DNA of 64,000 nt from Fibrobacterota bacterium (GCA_023459055.1 JAEWVR010000025.1:62001-126000); one strand, 5' to 3'; shown: positions 53,572 to 63,363, numbered from the stretch's first letter. Program-made: numbers and translations. Notes: generated by a model not told the origin, from the sequence alone.

Positions 53572-53920
53572 TATTTGCTCCGTTTTTAAATGTATCGAAA
53601 ATAGTTTTCATTAAACATGTAACGCAAAACCTCAATAGTGACATTAAAATAAAACGTGCCTGCAGAAGGAAAAAGAGGGTTGCATCTATTATTTTAATGT
53701 GCCTTATTTTATATTAAACGGGTTTGATGAAGGCTCGGTCTCTTTCATAAGCGTAGAATTTGACATTTTGTACATCTATTATAATGCATTTAAGACCTGA
53801 TCCAATATCAAGTGCGATATTAGATTTGTATTTGCATCATTTACTGATACCTCCGGTTAGAATTGGTTAATTACAAATACATTCTGTATAAACTTTCAGG
53901 ACTGATTACTGGTAGACACA
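53572..53920. other. Divergent intergenic region between aspS and the Ser/Thr kinase
   Basis: About 350 bases, AT-rich, holding both promoters. I see no coding frame, RNA gene, or strong palindrome here, and no T-box-like structure upstream of aspS. Confidence 0.45.
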
Positions 53921-55720
53921 ATGAGCAAAACACGTAAAGAACCAGGGGATAAATCACCCTTTGACCCGGAACCAAAAGAGCAGATGCCGCAGAACGGTGA
54001 TCACCTCGGTCACTGTCGTATTATTGAACTTATAGCAGCTGGCGGTATGGCAAATGTCTACAAGGTCTGGCATGAACAGCTTGAAGTAGTTCGTGCGATC
54101 AAGATTTTAAAACCAGGTTTCGATGATGAATCAAAGAGCAGACTTGAAACCGAAGCTAAGATCTCGGCTAATTTGCGTCATAATAACATTGTTGAAATTT
54201 ACGGTATGGGTTTCTGGCATGATATTCCATATATAGAGATGGAATACATTGATGGGCCATCACTAAAAGAAATTCTTGAAAAAAACGGCCGTCTGCCGCT
54301 TGATTTTTCGATTGCAGTAACCCACTCACTCTGTACAGCGTTACACTTCGCACACACACAGGATCTGACGCTCTACGGAAAAGTTTATGACAGTCTTATT
54401 CATCGTGATATAAAACCGGCCAATATTCTCATTACCAATAAAGGTATCGTGAAACTTGCAGATTTCGGTATTGCCCGGCCAAGTGAAACAAGCCTTCATA
54501 CAGTCAATGGCAAAGTGATGGGAACGTTTGCGTATCTTAGTCCTGAGCAGCTTAATACTGATAACCTTGATCAACGATCTGACATTTACTCCCTCGGCAC
54601 AGTTCTTTACGAAATGGTGACCGGACAGAAAACCTATCCCCAAAAGATGCTCACAGAGCTTATTCACCGCAAATCCCGTGGTCAATACATTCCCGCGGTG
54701 TCACTTTGTAAAGATATCCCGAAACAGCTGAATGTGATTATCGACAAGGCAATGGCAATTGACAGAAACAAACGGTTTCAGGATGCAGCCGAACTGGATA
54801 TTGATTTACTCTCAATTGTTAAGAAAACAACGACGCGTCAATTTGAGGAGATAATCAGGAATTATACAGCCAATCCAATTCCGGTTGCACCTAAGCAACA
54901 GCGGACAAGACAACAGCAGAGTGTTACAATAGCGGTTTACATACTGCTTTTTATCCTCACTGCAGTAAGTGGAGTTTACATAGTAGACAAGTATTGGGGT
55001 TCCATTGTCTCGCTTTCAACATCTGCCGGAAAAGCAGCATGGGGATCACAGGACAAGCTGCCGGTTCCTATTGACAAAACTGCTACAAGTACCGAGACCA
55101 TTCCAGGTACAGCTCCCAATACGCAATCACTTTCACCAAAAGCATCGAAGAAAAGTGCAGTTATACGGAGTGCCCCGCAACCTTCATCTGCCACTCAATT
55201 GTCAAAACAGGTATCAGACAGCACCAATCGTGCAGTGGCATTATTCAAATCCGGTGATTATGTTGCTTCCAGTGCACTTATCACAGAGCTTTTGGGAACA
55301 TCACTTAATACATCAGATCGTGATCAATTAACTACATACCTTCTCTGGGCACATATAAAGAATAATGATACCAGGACGGCTCTATTAATCGCGGACAATT
55401 TTGAATGCAACGATGGATATTTTTATTTCCTTGCCGGTGAACTTCAGTATAGCAGAAACCAACTCGATAAAGCCGAATACAGTTTTAAAAAAGCCCGCGC
55501 GTTACCATCATCGTTTAACAAATCAATCCCCAGGAATTCGTCACTGTATCTTGCAAAGATTCGTGATGGTTTCTATATGATGAAACCGAATATCGACAAT
55601 AAGCAACTCTGTGTCCGCGCCTGGTCAACCTTTATTGATATGTATTGTACCAGTGATGAATCCCGGGAGTGCGTAGATGCCAACGATCGATTAAGTTCAT
55701 TAGTTGCGAGAACGCAGTAG
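53921..55720 (+). CDS. Membrane Ser/Thr protein kinase with C-terminal TPRs
   Basis: A 599-residue Hanks-type kinase. Gly-rich loop IAAGGMANVYK, Lys61 in VVRAIKIL, catalytic loop HRDIKPAN at 161-168, DFG at 181-183, and LSPEQ in place of APE. The kinase domain ends near residue 305. A single membrane helix (about 332-352) follows, then an extracytoplasmic Ser/Thr/Pro-rich linker and TPR-like helices (AVALFKSGDYVASSALITEL). Such kinases regulate envelope growth or development by phosphorylating Ser/Thr. No phosphatase partner is adjacent. ATG is used; a weak GGTAG is upstream. Confidence 0.93.
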   Translation: MSKTRKEPGDKSPFDPEPKEQMPQNGDHLGHCRIIELIAAGGMANVYKVWHEQLEVVRAIKILKPGFDDESKSRLETEAKISANLRHNNIVEIYGMGFWHDIPYIEMEYIDGPSLKEILEKNGRLPLDFSIAVTHSLCTALHFAHTQDLTLYGKVYDSLIHRDIKPANILITNKGIVKLADFGIARPSETSLHTVNGKVMGTFAYLSPEQLNTDNLDQRSDIYSLGTVLYEMVTGQKTYPQKMLTELIHRKSRGQYIPAVSLCKDIPKQLNVIIDKAMAIDRNKRFQDAAELDIDLLSIVKKTTTRQFEEIIRNYTANPIPVAPKQQRTRQQQSVTIAVYILLFILTAVSGVYIVDKYWGSIVSLSTSAGKAAWGSQDKLPVPIDKTATSTETIPGTAPNTQSLSPKASKKSAVIRSAPQPSSATQLSKQVSDSTNRAVALFKSGDYVASSALITELLGTSLNTSDRDQLTTYLLWAHIKNNDTRTALLIADNFECNDGYFYFLAGELQYSRNQLDKAEYSFKKARALPSSFNKSIPRNSSLYLAKIRDGFYMMKPNIDNKQLCVRAWSTFIDMYCTSDESRECVDANDRLSSLVARTQ

Positions 55721-56094
55721 AGATGTGCTCATTACAGCAACCGGGTCAATTTTTGAAAGATACAGCCACTTGCAGGATAGTTTTATTATTTCTGTATGTA
55801 CACAAAGGGTAGCAATTCATCGGTATCCTTTTTTGCAACATCATACGATTTTTATTTTTTAAGCATTTTGACAGATTTTTATATAAATTCTGCTTATAAA
55901 GTAAAAACATACAAAAAAATATGAAGATATTTGAACTTATAGTATTCTAATGTCACTAATTTTTTCAAGGGGGGATGAGAACCTTGAGAAGTTTGCATCC
56001 GATACCACAACACTTATACGATTTAATGAAATATTTGAAAAAATATGTTCTTTAAATGCATAACTAATCAAAACTATAACGGAGGTTTTTAACA
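55721..56094. other. Intergenic region before the cellulase gene
   Basis: About 370 AT-rich bases. The last 20 contain a strong ribosome site (GGAGG) for the cellulase. No other open frame, RNA or palindrome is supported; this is a likely long 5' region with the GH5 promoter. Confidence 0.45.
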
Positions 56095-57858
56095 ATGCAA
56101 CGCAAACGATACAGAAATGTTCTACTTGCGTCACTCTTAACACTCGCGGTCAGTGGTGTTTCTCAGGCACTTCCTGTCTGGTCTGTTGAGAATAGTGAAA
56201 TTACGAGGGATGGCGAGAAATTTCGCGTAAAGGGCGGATCATGGTTTGGTCTTGAGGGACGTCATGAGGCTGCTAATGATAAAGATAATCCAAGCGGTGC
56301 CCCTATGGAACTTTACATTGGTAACGTTTTCTGGAATCCAAGCACTCGTACCTACGATTCAGATGCCGCTGAAATGGCAAAACTTGGTTTCAACTGTATT
56401 CGTATGCCAGTCTCTCCTCAAACTTTCGATGATAACAATGAGCAGGGAAAAGGTAAAGTTCTTAAAAATACTGAATCCGTACGTATTGAAGGTGCATACA
56501 CAGCCCTTAAAACTGCATTGAAAGCTATTGATAAAGCTGGTATGTATGTACTTCTTGATATCCACTCATGCTCGAATTACCTCGGATGGAGAGCTGGACG
56601 TCTTGATGCACGTCCACCATTTTCAGACAAAGATCGTGAGAATTATACATTTCTACGTGAAGATTGTTCCTGCGCAGCAGATGGTAATCCAAGTACTGTT
56701 ACCAGAATACAGGCATATGATAAGCAAAAATGGCTTGCAGATCTTAAGAAACTCGCAGGTCTTGACAAAGAACTTGGCCTGACAAATGGAACAATCGGTA
56801 TCGATATTTTCAACGAGCCATGGGACTACAGCTGGGAAGATTGGAAAACCCTGATAGAGGAAGCTTATCAGGCAATCAATTCAGTAAACCCGAATATTCT
56901 TGTTTTTGCACAGGGTATTGGTGGTTCAAATGGAAATCAGGATGGAACTCCTGATACAAAAGAAGATACTCCTTATGGTGATATCAATGTAAACTGGGGT
57001 GAAAACTTATACGAAGCAGGAGATAATCCACCAAATGTTCCAAAGAGCAAACTGGTCTATTCTCCACACTGTTACGGACCAGCCGTTTGTACACAGGATT
57101 TCTTCGCAGACTGGGATGCACAGCCTGAATGTAAGGGCCTAGTTGAAGATAAATTTGGTGATGCAAAATGTCAGATTAAGTACAATAAGGAACTTATGTA
57201 TAAGGCTTGGGACGAACACTATGGTTACCTCAGAGGTCTGGGATATGCCATTGCAGTTGGTGAATTTGGTGGAAACATGGATTGGCCAAGAAAGGCTGAA
57301 GCACGTCATCAGAAACGTTATAAATATCTCATAGAAGGATCAAATTCAAGTAGAAATGTTGATGAGGAATGGCAGAATATTTTTGTCGACTATCTCATTG
57401 ACAGAGGAATGACGAATGGTTTCTACTGGTCAATCAACCCTGAATCTGCTGATACTTATGGTGTCTTTGCAACACCATACGATCCTGATCAGAATACAGG
57501 CGGATGGGGAACATGGAACGGAACTGACAAAAGAAAAGTTGCTTTGCTTGAGAGACTCTGGGCAGCGCCGTTTAAAGAAGTTAGTACACCAGTTGTAACA
57601 CCGCTAAAAATTAGCACAAAGAGCAGCTTCAACTGCCGTGTAACAAATGCTGGTCTTGTTTCCTTTACACTGCCAACAGCAGGCAATGTAACAGCAAAGC
57701 TCTACAACGTTGATGGTCGTCTCCATGGTGAAATTATGAACCAGCATAAGAATGCAGGTTCACATTCATTCAATTTCACAGCACCATCAGGTTCATACGT
57801 GCTTGTTCTTAAAGCAGGTAATTATTCAAGCAAGCAGGTTGTTTCTATTGCAAAGTAA
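56095..57858 (+). CDS. Exported GH5 endoglucanase with C-terminal T9SS-like domain
   Basis: A 587-residue exported glycoside hydrolase. Signal peptide 1-26. The GH5 barrel (about 35-490) has the acid/base Glu241 in FNEPWDYSW and nucleophile Glu390 in VGEFGGNMDW; NCIRMPVSPQ and SPHCYGP also match GH5 active-site blocks. The C-terminal 80 residues (AGLVSFTLPTAGNVTAKLYN and the SGSYVLVLKAG stretch) have the pattern of type A sorting domains, ending in a Lys. GH5 members cleave beta-1,4 glucans, and cellulose or related glucans are the likely substrate. Ribosome site GGAGG. Confidence 0.92.
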   Translation: MQRKRYRNVLLASLLTLAVSGVSQALPVWSVENSEITRDGEKFRVKGGSWFGLEGRHEAANDKDNPSGAPMELYIGNVFWNPSTRTYDSDAAEMAKLGFNCIRMPVSPQTFDDNNEQGKGKVLKNTESVRIEGAYTALKTALKAIDKAGMYVLLDIHSCSNYLGWRAGRLDARPPFSDKDRENYTFLREDCSCAADGNPSTVTRIQAYDKQKWLADLKKLAGLDKELGLTNGTIGIDIFNEPWDYSWEDWKTLIEEAYQAINSVNPNILVFAQGIGGSNGNQDGTPDTKEDTPYGDINVNWGENLYEAGDNPPNVPKSKLVYSPHCYGPAVCTQDFFADWDAQPECKGLVEDKFGDAKCQIKYNKELMYKAWDEHYGYLRGLGYAIAVGEFGGNMDWPRKAEARHQKRYKYLIEGSNSSRNVDEEWQNIFVDYLIDRGMTNGFYWSINPESADTYGVFATPYDPDQNTGGWGTWNGTDKRKVALLERLWAAPFKEVSTPVVTPLKISTKSSFNCRVTNAGLVSFTLPTAGNVTAKLYNVDGRLHGEIMNQHKNAGSHSFNFTAPSGSYVLVLKAGNYSSKQVVSIAK

Positions 57859-57888
57859 TTATTAGTATTAGGTTGATTGTTTGAAGTT

Positions 57889-57920
57889 AAGGGCAGCGAT
57901 TTATCGCTGCCCTTTTTTAT
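57889..57920 (+). terminator. Rho-independent terminator after the GH5 gene
   Basis: AAGGGCAGCGA (57889-57899) pairs with TCGCTGCCCTT (57904-57914) around a 4-base loop, then a T-run, about 30 bases after the stop. A nearly identical 42-base sequence starting at 57879 recurs at 59863-59904. Confidence 0.92.
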
Positions 57921-58153
57921 AATGTTCGTAAGGGGTTCTAAGCTGCCAACCCTGCAATTCAGCATGCGCCTGTGTTTGTTATTGGAAATAAAAATCAGAA
58001 TTAGTATATTAAGCAATCCAATAGACAGCTTAGCGGCTCCTGCTGAGATCAAGTATAGTAACACAACCTTAACTCCAGATACATCCGGTATGGAAAAGTG
58101 TTTTGGATCCCTCTGCCGGCAACTCCATAACAATGCTGAAACCAGGGTATACA

Positions 58154-59791
58154 ATGTTATCAAAACTCATATCCAGCGATTTTTCCTTTCACGCCAACAA
58201 GGGTCTGTATTCTGCCATTTTCGTGGTTATAGCGCTTTGTATAGCGATAACCTTTATTCAGTTGGGTGACGCCGGCTGGGTTTATGATGATGTAAACCTC
58301 GTGAAGCCAAGTCCTGCACTTAACGATCTGGCTGGCCTGCAAAAAGCGATTTCCACAGATCTCTATCGTCAAGCGGCCCCACGCCTTGAGGCAAGTGCAT
58401 ACTGGAGACCGTTAGCGATGGCGTCATTCTGGTTTGATACACGTTTCGGAACCCCTCCCGGCGTTTTGCATATCAGTAATATACTGCTCCATATTATTGC
58501 GGCAGCACTGCTGGTGTTGGTAGTACTTCGGCGTCATGGTGGAGGTGTCGGTATTATTGCTGCACTGGTCGCCTCAATCTGGTGGGCGTTCCACCCGCAG
58601 AACTCTGAAGTGGTGGCATGGATATCATGTCGTTATGACCTGCTCTACGGGGTTGTCCTGCTGATCCTCCTAGCAGTTCAATGGCGATCCGGGATACCTG
58701 GAACGATTCTCTTTGGAACGGTATTTTTAGCCGGTCTGCTTTCTAAAGAGGGATTTTTTATGATGATAGCGGTCGTAGTAATAATGGATATTACTGACCG
58801 GAAACCGATAAAACAATCTCTCTCACGCTGGGTAGCCATTGCTCTTGCGGTAATCATCTGGATAATTTTGCGGAAGGCAGCAGGAGTGAAAAGCTTCGAT
58901 CCACCGACACTGGAAGCAGCACTTACCATCCTGCGGATATATCCCGAGGCACTTGCCATTTACTTTTGGCGGGCGTTCTCCTTCGTACCGCTTTCCATCT
59001 CACACCCTTATAGTTCAATAGGAGTACCCGGAATTTTGGGGGGTATAGCAATCTTTTCTGCACTGGTTATAGCTTCAATTCGCTGGCGCAAGCTGGCAGT
59101 ACCGTCTGTCATTTTCCTCGCCGGTCTATTCCCGATAGCGGGTGCCATAGCAATGTTTAATGAGGTATCGGAACGCTACTTTTATGTTCCTTCGATCGGC
59201 CTTGCACTCCTTTTAGCTCATGGTGTTGTATTAGTCTTAACTTCCTGGAAACAATCCGGTTCATTGGCCGTTTTGCAGAAAAAAACTTCCATCAGGCTTA
59301 TTTATCCACTTCTTTTGGCTATAATTGGCATTTTTCTGATCAGGGCAATAATTCTTTTCGAACTACGTCTTCCTGACTGGCGAACCAATGACACTCTTTG
59401 GTCTGCTGCAACCAGGGTAAATCAGAGTGACTCTCAGGCAAACTTAAACCGTGCCATCGAAGCCGGAAAAGCCGGCAACTGGGATGAAGCACTCCGTGCC
59501 ATCGATGTTGCATCACGTGGAGACCCTAAATCCGGCCGCATCGCATGTACCTATGCATGGGCACTTCTTCGAACCGGCGATTTTCCTGGTGCTATCAAAA
59601 AAGCGGAAGAAGCAACAATACTCGCACCCCACCAACCAGACTGTTGGTATTATCTGGCGTTTGCACTACATAAAAATGGCGACCATGCTGATGCGTTAAA
59701 AGCAATTAACAAGCTATTAGAGGTAGCCCCTGATTATCCAGGCGCTCGTCAAATGCATGAAGTCGAGACCAAAATACTGGGTAGACATTAG
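58154..59791 (+). CDS. TMTC-like polytopic membrane protein with C-terminal TPRs
   Basis: Start set at ATG 58154 (MLSKLISSDFSFHANKG), with AGGG 8 bases upstream; an ATG at 58133 and a TTG at 58103 are also in frame. The 545-residue protein has about ten hydrophobic helices from residue 18 to about 400, a first periplasmic loop containing WVYDDV (an Asp-Asp as in GT-C O-mannosyltransferases), HPQNSEVVAWISCRYDLL, and FNEVSERYFYVPSIGLALLL, then TPR helices (NRAIEAGKAGNWDEALRAID). This matches TMTC/DUF1736-type proteins, likely glycosyltransferases of exported proteins. The local GC content looks higher than that of the neighbours, which may point to horizontal acquisition. Confidence 0.78.
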   Translation: MLSKLISSDFSFHANKGLYSAIFVVIALCIAITFIQLGDAGWVYDDVNLVKPSPALNDLAGLQKAISTDLYRQAAPRLEASAYWRPLAMASFWFDTRFGTPPGVLHISNILLHIIAAALLVLVVLRRHGGGVGIIAALVASIWWAFHPQNSEVVAWISCRYDLLYGVVLLILLAVQWRSGIPGTILFGTVFLAGLLSKEGFFMMIAVVVIMDITDRKPIKQSLSRWVAIALAVIIWIILRKAAGVKSFDPPTLEAALTILRIYPEALAIYFWRAFSFVPLSISHPYSSIGVPGILGGIAIFSALVIASIRWRKLAVPSVIFLAGLFPIAGAIAMFNEVSERYFYVPSIGLALLLAHGVVLVLTSWKQSGSLAVLQKKTSIRLIYPLLLAIIGIFLIRAIILFELRLPDWRTNDTLWSAATRVNQSDSQANLNRAIEAGKAGNWDEALRAIDVASRGDPKSGRIACTYAWALLRTGDFPGAIKKAEEATILAPHQPDCWYYLAFALHKNGDHADALKAINKLLEVAPDYPGARQMHEVETKILGRH

Positions 59792-59862
59792 CGATTCTTT
59801 AGCATCTGCAGAGCGGTCCACAAATGCTTATAGATTGCCTTCCGGATCTCTTTGCATACTGC

Positions 59863-59904
59863 GTTTGAAGTAAAGGGCATCGTTTTTTCGCTGCCTTTTT
59901 TTAT
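59863..59904 (+). repeat. Second copy of the GH5 terminator sequence
   Basis: An ungapped 42-base match to 57879-57920 with five mismatches, beginning GTTTGAAG. Its hairpin is imperfect but the T-run is kept. It ends 113 bases after the TMTC-like gene stop, so the two copies bracket that gene as direct repeats. Confidence 0.75.
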
Positions 59905-59921
59905 TAACAATAAGAAATGAG

Positions 59922-59960
59922 ACCTCACCCCCAGCCCCTCTCCCATAGGAGAGGGGAGCA
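59922..59960. repeat. Palindromic CCCCTCTCC...GGAGAGGGG intergenic repeat
   Basis: CCCCTCTCC (59935-59943) pairs with GGAGAGGGG (59948-59956). The CTCACCCCCAGCCCCTCTCC context is typical of a dispersed palindromic repeat common in many bacterial genomes. The region from 59792 to 60247 holds no supported gene apart from this, the second terminator copy and the hairpin at 60134-60169. Confidence 0.7.
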
Positions 59961-60133
59961 AAACTTGATATGATGTGCTATTCAATCTCTCACTCCCCCT
60001 CTTCGGGCTTATTGTTGTTATGTAACTGTTGACAAGGTCACTGTGTATAAATATATTTGCTCCCCTCAGCATGATCGTAGGAGGGTGGCGTAGTTGTCTT
60101 AAAAAAAAGTGATACATTGCGCGAAGGATTGGG

Positions 60134-60169
60134 TAAAAAAACTCTCTCCAAAATGATTTGGAGAGAGTT
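60134..60169 (-). terminator. Rho-independent terminator of the serine hydrolase gene
   Basis: A perfect 13-bp stem (60140-60152 with 60157-60169, 4-base loop) followed on the minus strand by six T, about 80 bases after the stop codon at 60248. Confidence 0.9.
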
Positions 60170-60247
60170 AAGGTATAATTTCGTTGATTCTGTCAATTTA
60201 TAGCATCATCAGCGATACTTACCTGATGTTTTCAAATTGTCTGGTTA

Positions 60248-62185
60248 CTACATCTGCTGTGATTTTTTGATATTCTTAATCAATTCATCAACAACCATTT
60301 TCTGAGTTCTTGTTGGCACGGTCTGCTCCTCAGTTTCGGTGAACTGTGCACTTCTTGCAGCTCTCATGACTGGTGCCGGAGGCATTTTGACTAATTTATA
60401 CCCGGCATAATGCAACGTATCCCCGGTTGAATATACTGTCTCCTGTGCCCCCCTACCCAATCCCTGAATAACAAACGTTCCATCTGATAAAGGCAACAAA
60501 CTAAAAACAGTGTTATCATCAAGATTGTCTGCCCTGATAAACGGCTTTTTTGATCGGGATATTGTATCCGCATAAAGATTAACCGCCGGCATTTGTGATG
60601 TTGTCTCAATGTATATACCAAATTTTTCAGTCACTGCGTCCGGTAGTGTATCATCCAGAACAAGATGATTACCTGCAACCTGACGATTAATTGTAAATTT
60701 ACCTCGATTTTCTGCACACAACACTTTTTTTCCATTAACATTTCTTACCGCGAAACGGATACCCGGTACAATTGATCCATCTATGTTTAAAGACACCCAG
60801 TCATCAGCGTGGTAGACAAGCGGGAATCTGGGTGCATGAAGAAATTGAGCGAACAACGTATCATTCTCTTCATAAACTTCTATCGGACTTTCATACATCA
60901 TGCAATAGGTTCCCGTATAAAAATGTTTTATATGCTTCGGCATTGAAACTACCGGTGGAACATCGGGTAATTCCGGTTTTCTTAAATTCCTGAAAATTTT
61001 TGCAGCCTGCTCCAATGCGTAATAGGAAATGTCATTAGGGTAAAAATTTGCAGAATTCGCGGTAACAAAAACGCCAAGGTTTTTATCTTTTGCGATTAAC
61101 AGATTGCTATTGTAGGGAGGTAAATTTCCACCATGCCCCACAACTTTACCCAGATAGTCAAGACTGTGATTTTCAAGCATCCAGCTTAAACCAAATGTAT
61201 ACGCACTTGCATATCTGTCAAAAAGATTCATCGGTAAATAGACACTCTGATTCCGGTACATATACTGCAGGGTAGCAGGATGGAGTATTGATCTTTTTTG
61301 AGCATTTCCGTTATTCAGGATCATTTTGATAAATTTTGCCATATTGTCGCTGCTTGAAGCAAGAAATCCGGCCGGGCCACAGTTTATATAGTAATAAGGA
61401 AAAGGATTTCCCTCTGCATCATACCCTTTGGCAAGCAGCGTTGGATTTTCCTTTACAGGATCAAACCCTGATTCATTCATTCCACATGGTTTTAAAATAT
61501 GATCATAAACATATTTCTCGTACTTCTCCCCGGATACGCGCTCAACGATCAAGCCCAGAAGAGATACTGCGAAATTTGAATATGCCGTGATATAATCCGG
61601 ATTGTAAGGTGCATATTCGTTTTGTGAGAACTCTGGAAATGTCCTGAAATCCTCTACTGGATATTGTGAACCATCCTCTGTTGACACTTTATCGCCGAAG
61701 ATACCGGACTGATGAGCCATAATAGAGCGAATCGTTACCATCTGCCGTGTGTTTACGTGATATTTTATTGAAAAATCAGGAAGATAGGTCTGAATCGGTG
61801 CATCAATATCAATCAGACCCTCCTGCGCAAGCTGCATAATTGCTATTCCTGTAAACACTTTAGTGATCGAACCGACATGAAAAAGCGTCTTTTCCTGCAC
61901 AGGAACGCCCTGCTCTTTATCTGCAAAACCAAAACCTTTCTCATAAACAGTGTTTTCATCGTCTACAACGACAATCGACATACCGGCAGCATTAACTTCA
62001 CCCATTCGGGCTGTGATGTACTCATCCATGACCTTCTCAAACTGTTTTTTCTTCAATTCATACCAATGATGCCCTTTCGGAGCTCTGGTATCCTGGTGAA
62101 GAGGAACTGGGGCTGAAAATGCACCAATTGCCAAAACGCCAATCAAACCGCAGGCTGTAAACAACCCGTTTCTACAGATGTTCAT
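60248..62185 (-). CDS. Exported class C beta-lactamase/PBP-like serine hydrolase
   Basis: A 645-residue exported protein: signal peptide 1-25, then a beta-lactamase/transpeptidase-like domain with nucleophile Ser106 and Lys109 in SITK, Tyr202-Ser203-Asn204 as the second motif, and HGG (about 350) as the third. Family members include class C beta-lactamases, esterases, DD-peptidases and D-aminopeptidases; this long form has a C-terminal beta-rich extension (about 420-645) as in EstB-type or peptidase proteins. Real substrate unknown. There is no amp-regulator nearby, and the HGG motif is typical of esterase-like members, so antibiotic resistance is not implied. Confidence 0.82.
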   Translation of the reverse strand: MNICRNGLFTACGLIGVLAIGAFSAPVPLHQDTRAPKGHHWYELKKKQFEKVMDEYITARMGEVNAAGMSIVVVDDENTVYEKGFGFADKEQGVPVQEKTLFHVGSITKVFTGIAIMQLAQEGLIDIDAPIQTYLPDFSIKYHVNTRQMVTIRSIMAHQSGIFGDKVSTEDGSQYPVEDFRTFPEFSQNEYAPYNPDYITAYSNFAVSLLGLIVERVSGEKYEKYVYDHILKPCGMNESGFDPVKENPTLLAKGYDAEGNPFPYYYINCGPAGFLASSSDNMAKFIKMILNNGNAQKRSILHPATLQYMYRNQSVYLPMNLFDRYASAYTFGLSWMLENHSLDYLGKVVGHGGNLPPYNSNLLIAKDKNLGVFVTANSANFYPNDISYYALEQAAKIFRNLRKPELPDVPPVVSMPKHIKHFYTGTYCMMYESPIEVYEENDTLFAQFLHAPRFPLVYHADDWVSLNIDGSIVPGIRFAVRNVNGKKVLCAENRGKFTINRQVAGNHLVLDDTLPDAVTEKFGIYIETTSQMPAVNLYADTISRSKKPFIRADNLDDNTVFSLLPLSDGTFVIQGLGRGAQETVYSTGDTLHYAGYKLVKMPPAPVMRAARSAQFTETEEQTVPTRTQKMVVDELIKNIKKSQQM

Positions 62186-62466
62186 AGTAACCCTTTCTTT
62201 ACATGATGTGTGTCAGATGCTGGAGATTCTTACTTAGTAAACAGTCAATTCTCCATCCATTTTGTATAGGAGTTCGTAGACGTAATAAGAATATTACCGG
62301 TTGAGCTGAGAAAATATCAGGATAACAGAGAAATTAACTTTATGCAAGGATCGTATTAGTCTAACTTTAAGAATAAATGTATTTACAAATGCAAGCACTC
62401 TGATTTATCTTCAATAAAGTGCTAAAATAGCCAATGTTTCCCAAATTCTATCAAAGGAGCCTGAAA

Positions 62467-62823
62467 ATGGCAAAAAAATCAGTGTTACAGGGCTTTTTTC
62501 TTTTTCTCATGTTTACCTTTCTAACAGGTTGTAATGATGATGCATCTCCTGTCAGCGCTGTTGTATCGAATGGTGTCGTAGGTACCTGGACTAATGAACT
62601 CGGTTTAGAGTACACATTCAACGCTAACGGAACAATTACCGGTTCTGCGGTAGATTTTATAAACTTAATATTGGCAAGTCCTGATGAAACCTTAGCTTGG
62701 ACATACAATGCTACCCAGATTTTAATTAACGGCCAACAATTCTATCTTTATACAGTCAACAATGATAAGCTTTCGTTAAAAGACGATAGTGATGAAGAAA
62801 CCGTGCTGACAAAGAAAAAATAA
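62467..62823 (+). CDS. Small lipocalin-like lipoprotein
   Basis: Start at ATG 62467 with AAAGGAG upstream; the frame is open for 33 bases earlier without a ribosome site. The 118-residue protein has a lipoprotein signal (FTFLTGCNDD) and a mature beta-rich domain with VVGTWTNELGLEYTFNANGT, a pattern seen in lipocalin-like bacterial lipoproteins. Its ligand is unknown. It is divergent from the serine hydrolase. Confidence 0.7.
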   Translation: MAKKSVLQGFFLFLMFTFLTGCNDDASPVSAVVSNGVVGTWTNELGLEYTFNANGTITGSAVDFINLILASPDETLAWTYNATQILINGQQFYLYTVNNDKLSLKDDSDEETVLTKKK

Positions 62824-62838
62824 TTTGGCATTCTCCTC

Positions 62839-62865
62839 TTCCTCTCTATCGATAATAGAGAGGAA
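62839..62865. other. Inverted repeat after the lipocalin-like gene
   Basis: TTCCTCTCTAT (62839-62849) and ATAGAGAGGAA (62855-62865) form an 11-bp perfect stem with a 5-base loop, 16 bases past the stop. No T-run follows, so it may be an RNA-stabilising hairpin or an inefficient terminator. Confidence 0.45.
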
Positions 62866-63363
62866 GGTGGGATGTTGCATCCTCCGCTGTATCATCAAAA
62901 AATTTCTGTTTGAGCAAAACAAATATAGACACTGTTTTTTTGCATGACTTTGCTTGTAAACTATACCTATGCACTTAATCAACAAAAAAATTATAAGCTG
63001 TTTGAAACAGCAACACATTCAACGCCTGTCTCAGATGAAAAGCGAATGATTGAATATACTCTACTTTGTTGCCCATGACAATCCCCTTTTACTACTATTT
63101 TAACCTGAAGATGTATTATAATAAATATTATTTGAATCATCTGTGATATATGACTAAAATAATCATTTTATTTTTTATGGCAACATTTTTTTACTTAAAT
63201 ACATTATTTTTGCTTTAAATTTTTATTATTTTACCTTATTTTGCAACTTTATTGGTAATTTTTAAATAAGTAATCTTCAACGTACAACCTAAAACAATGA
63301 TAATACCACTATAAATATTGGCAACACTATTCTTTATAAAATTACTAAGCAGAGGAATTTTAC
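62866..63363. other. AT-rich intergenic region before the CE2-like gene
   Basis: About 500 bases, strongly AT-rich toward 63100-63300. It holds no coding frame with a ribosome site. It ends with AGAGGAA ahead of the CE2-like start and must contain the promoter. Confidence 0.45.

Noticed and set aside
57822..58269. Two overlapping frames on opposite strands between the GH5 terminator and the TMTC-like gene
   Set aside because: Both read through the terminator hairpin or the true start region and have no domain.
59788..60117. Minus-strand frame containing SPMGEGLGVR
   Set aside because: This peptide is the translation of the palindromic CCCCTCTCC repeat, a well-known false gene product; no ribosome site.
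62776..63018. 80-codon minus-strand frame after the lipocalin-like gene
   Set aside because: Cys/Phe-rich, no ribosome site, crosses the inverted repeat at 62839-62865.
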